DNA of 5,781 bases from Candidatus Woesearchaeota archaeon (GTDB lineage: Archaea > Nanobdellota > Nanobdellia > Woesearchaeales > UBA10216), in contig JACPBT010000080.1 of NCBI GenBank assembly GCA_016180145.1, forward strand, positions 1-5,781, given 5' to 3'. A model generated the notes under the pieces. It made no database searches and was not told where the DNA came from. It saw nothing but the letters and a program-made list of their open reading frames with translations. Below are positions 4,984 to 5,781 of this stretch, in pieces. Every line of letters begins with the position of its first letter. Within the stretch, counting starts at the first letter, position 1. A program made the position numbers and the translations under genes.

Positions 4984-5220
4984 CTAAGCCTCTGGCGAAA
5001 TAAGGATGATGGTATCACCGCGAAGGAAAACCACGCCAAGCTTTCTCACAACCTCACCGCCAACGCGCTCCTCAGCGCTCTCAAGAACAGCATTAACATG
5101 AATATCAAAAGCCCTAAGAACGCCAACATACTGCTTGTTGTTCTTAAGCTCAACAATTACGCGCTTGTTGCGCGCATTATTCAATGCATCCAAAGGACGT
5201 GAAGCTTCCACAAAAACCAC
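4984..5220 (-). CDS. lsm: Sm-like archaeal protein (LSm / SmAP)
   Basis: This 78-residue protein has both Sm motifs. Sm1 spans about residues 18-50 and includes the FDIHVN loop (38-43); Sm2 is FLRGDTIILISP (65-76) with its conserved RGD. In studied archaeal Sm proteins, His and Asn of the Sm1 loop and Arg of Sm2 form the uridine-binding pocket; all three are present (His41, Asn43, Arg67). Members form seven-part rings that bind U-rich RNA and act in RNA processing. The start is a GTG at 5220, 29 nt from the centre of a strong TATA box, so a leaderless GTG start is inferred; the next GTG (5211) would be out of step with the local spacing. LSm is often followed by ribosomal protein L37e in archaea; no L37e is seen here. 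It is divergent from S8e. Confidence 0.95.
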   Translation of the reverse strand: MVFVEASRPLDALNNARNKRVIVELKNNKQYVGVLRAFDIHVNAVLESAEERVGGEVVRKLGVVFLRGDTIILISPEA

Positions 5221-5240
5221 CCAAAGAGTAAATTACAGGG

Positions 5241-5254
5241 GGTAATATATAAAG
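5241..5254 (-). promoter_or_regulatory. TATA box of the LSm gene
   Basis: On the minus strand the element reads CTTTATATATTACC, centred near 5249, 29 nt before the GTG start at 5220. It is one of the strongest boxes in the window and shares its CTTTATATA core with the aIF2-gamma promoter. Confidence 0.75.
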
Positions 5255-5341
5255 TTATTGATAATGAACTAAAGCATCAAGGCAGTGCCGAGCTGTGCGC
5301 CGTGATAAACAGGCCAGAATACAAACAGGCAATCCAAAACA

Positions 5342-5350
5342 CTTATAAAC
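5342..5350 (+). promoter_or_regulatory. TATA box of the S8e gene
   Basis: CTTATAAAC is centred 27 nt before the ATG at 5373 and is preceded by an A-rich segment. Together with the LSm box it makes a divergent promoter region of about 150 bp; the roughly 85 bp between the two boxes hold nothing else I can identify. Confidence 0.7.
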
Positions 5351-5372
5351 AAGCTCTTTTTGCTCTTACCAT

Positions 5373-5774
5373 ATGCTAACACAGTCAAAAGACACGAGAA
5401 AAATATCCTCTGGAACAAGGCAGCTCCACAGAAAGAAAAGGCTGTATGAACGAGGAAACATGCCCACACTCACAAGAATAGGGGAAAGAAGAATAAAAGT
5501 TGACAGGGTAAGGGGCGGGAACACCAAAATAAGAACCCTAAAAGCCCAGACAGCCAATGTATACGACCCCGCAGACAAGAAATTCAAGAAAGCAAACATA
5601 AAGATAGTATCAAACAACCCTGCAAACAGGCACTACACGAGGTCAAACATAATGACCAAGGGAGCCATAATAGAAACAGACATCGGCAAAGCAAGAATAA
5701 CAAGCAGGCCTGGACAGGACGGAATGGTAAACGCCGTTCTCATGGAAGCGGAAGCTACTTCTGAAAAGAAATAA
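5373..5774 (+). CDS. rps8e: small-subunit ribosomal protein S8e
   Basis: This 133-residue S8e is a 30S protein found in archaea and eukaryotes. Diagnostic stretches are HRKKRLYERG (19-28), PTLTRIGERR (31-40), VRGGNTKIR (46-54), NPANRHYTR (82-90), TKGAIIET (95-102) and the strongly conserved SRPGQDGMVNAVL (111-123). Length is normal for archaea, with a short Glu/Ala/Lys tail. ATG 5373 is at the expected distance from the TATA box. Codon use is unlike S6e, aIF2-gamma and LSm: of 11 Ile codons 10 are ATA and none is ATT, and A- or C-ending codons and AGA/AGG dominate, whereas the others favour ATT and T-ending codons. The gene is complete and ends 7 bp before the window edge. Confidence 0.96.
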   Translation: MLTQSKDTRKISSGTRQLHRKKRLYERGNMPTLTRIGERRIKVDRVRGGNTKIRTLKAQTANVYDPADKKFKKANIKIVSNNPANRHYTRSNIMTKGAIIETDIGKARITSRPGQDGMVNAVLMEAEATSEKK

Positions 5775-5781
5775 AAACCTG

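Noticed and set aside
5269..5617. Two hydrophobic minus-strand frames (66 and 83 codons) opposite S8e
   Set aside because: The purine-rich S8e sense strand automatically gives Phe/Leu/Ser-rich antisense translations; there is no promoter and S8e is unambiguous.
1..5781. tRNA or rRNA genes, SRP or RNase P RNA, CRISPR arrays, insertion sequences
   Set aside because: I found no cloverleaf signals, no core motifs of the stable RNAs, no regularly spaced repeats and no transposase or terminal repeats.

Overview
The window is archaeal. It carries the archaeal/eukaryotic-type ribosomal proteins S6e and S8e, the gamma subunit of translation initiation factor 2 (aIF2-gamma) and an archaeal Sm-like (LSm) protein. 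Almost every gene also has a TATA-like box placed so that transcription should start at the start codon. The many very short genes, compact intergenic spaces and small hydrophobic proteins of unknown function suggest a small-genome lineage such as a DPANN archaeon; that placement is an inference from style, not from a marker phylogeny.

Layout. 1-171: 3' end of an M50/site-2-protease-like membrane metalloprotease (+). 320-793: ribosomal protein S6e (+). 849-1631: a 260-residue protein I cannot assign (+). 1674-2630: a D-2-hydroxyacid dehydrogenase, probably NADPH-dependent (+). 2631-2908: a stretch with no convincing gene, holding a doubtful 73-codon frame and mutually exclusive GC-rich pairings. 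About 2951/2981-4249: aIF2-gamma (+), with an irregular 5' end. 4211-4447: a basic, coiled-coil-like 78-residue protein (-), whose tail overlaps the end of aIF2-gamma. 4523-4693: a 56-residue single-pass membrane protein (+). 4696-4857: a 53-residue two-pass membrane protein (-), converging on the previous gene with 2 bp between them. 4984-5220: LSm protein (-). 5373-5774: ribosomal protein S8e (+), divergent from LSm.

How it works together. The theme is translation and RNA handling: two small-subunit ribosomal proteins, the GTPase that delivers initiator Met-tRNA, and an RNA-binding Sm ring protein. Each gene seems to have its own promoter rather than being in an operon. In eight genes the distance from the centre of the TATA-like box to the start codon is 26-29 nt, which implies leaderless mRNAs. 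aIF2-gamma is the exception: its expected leaderless GTG (2942) is in frame but is followed two codons later by TGA. It must therefore start downstream, at a non-standard ATA or a late GTG, or be read through. This is the most interesting signal in the window.
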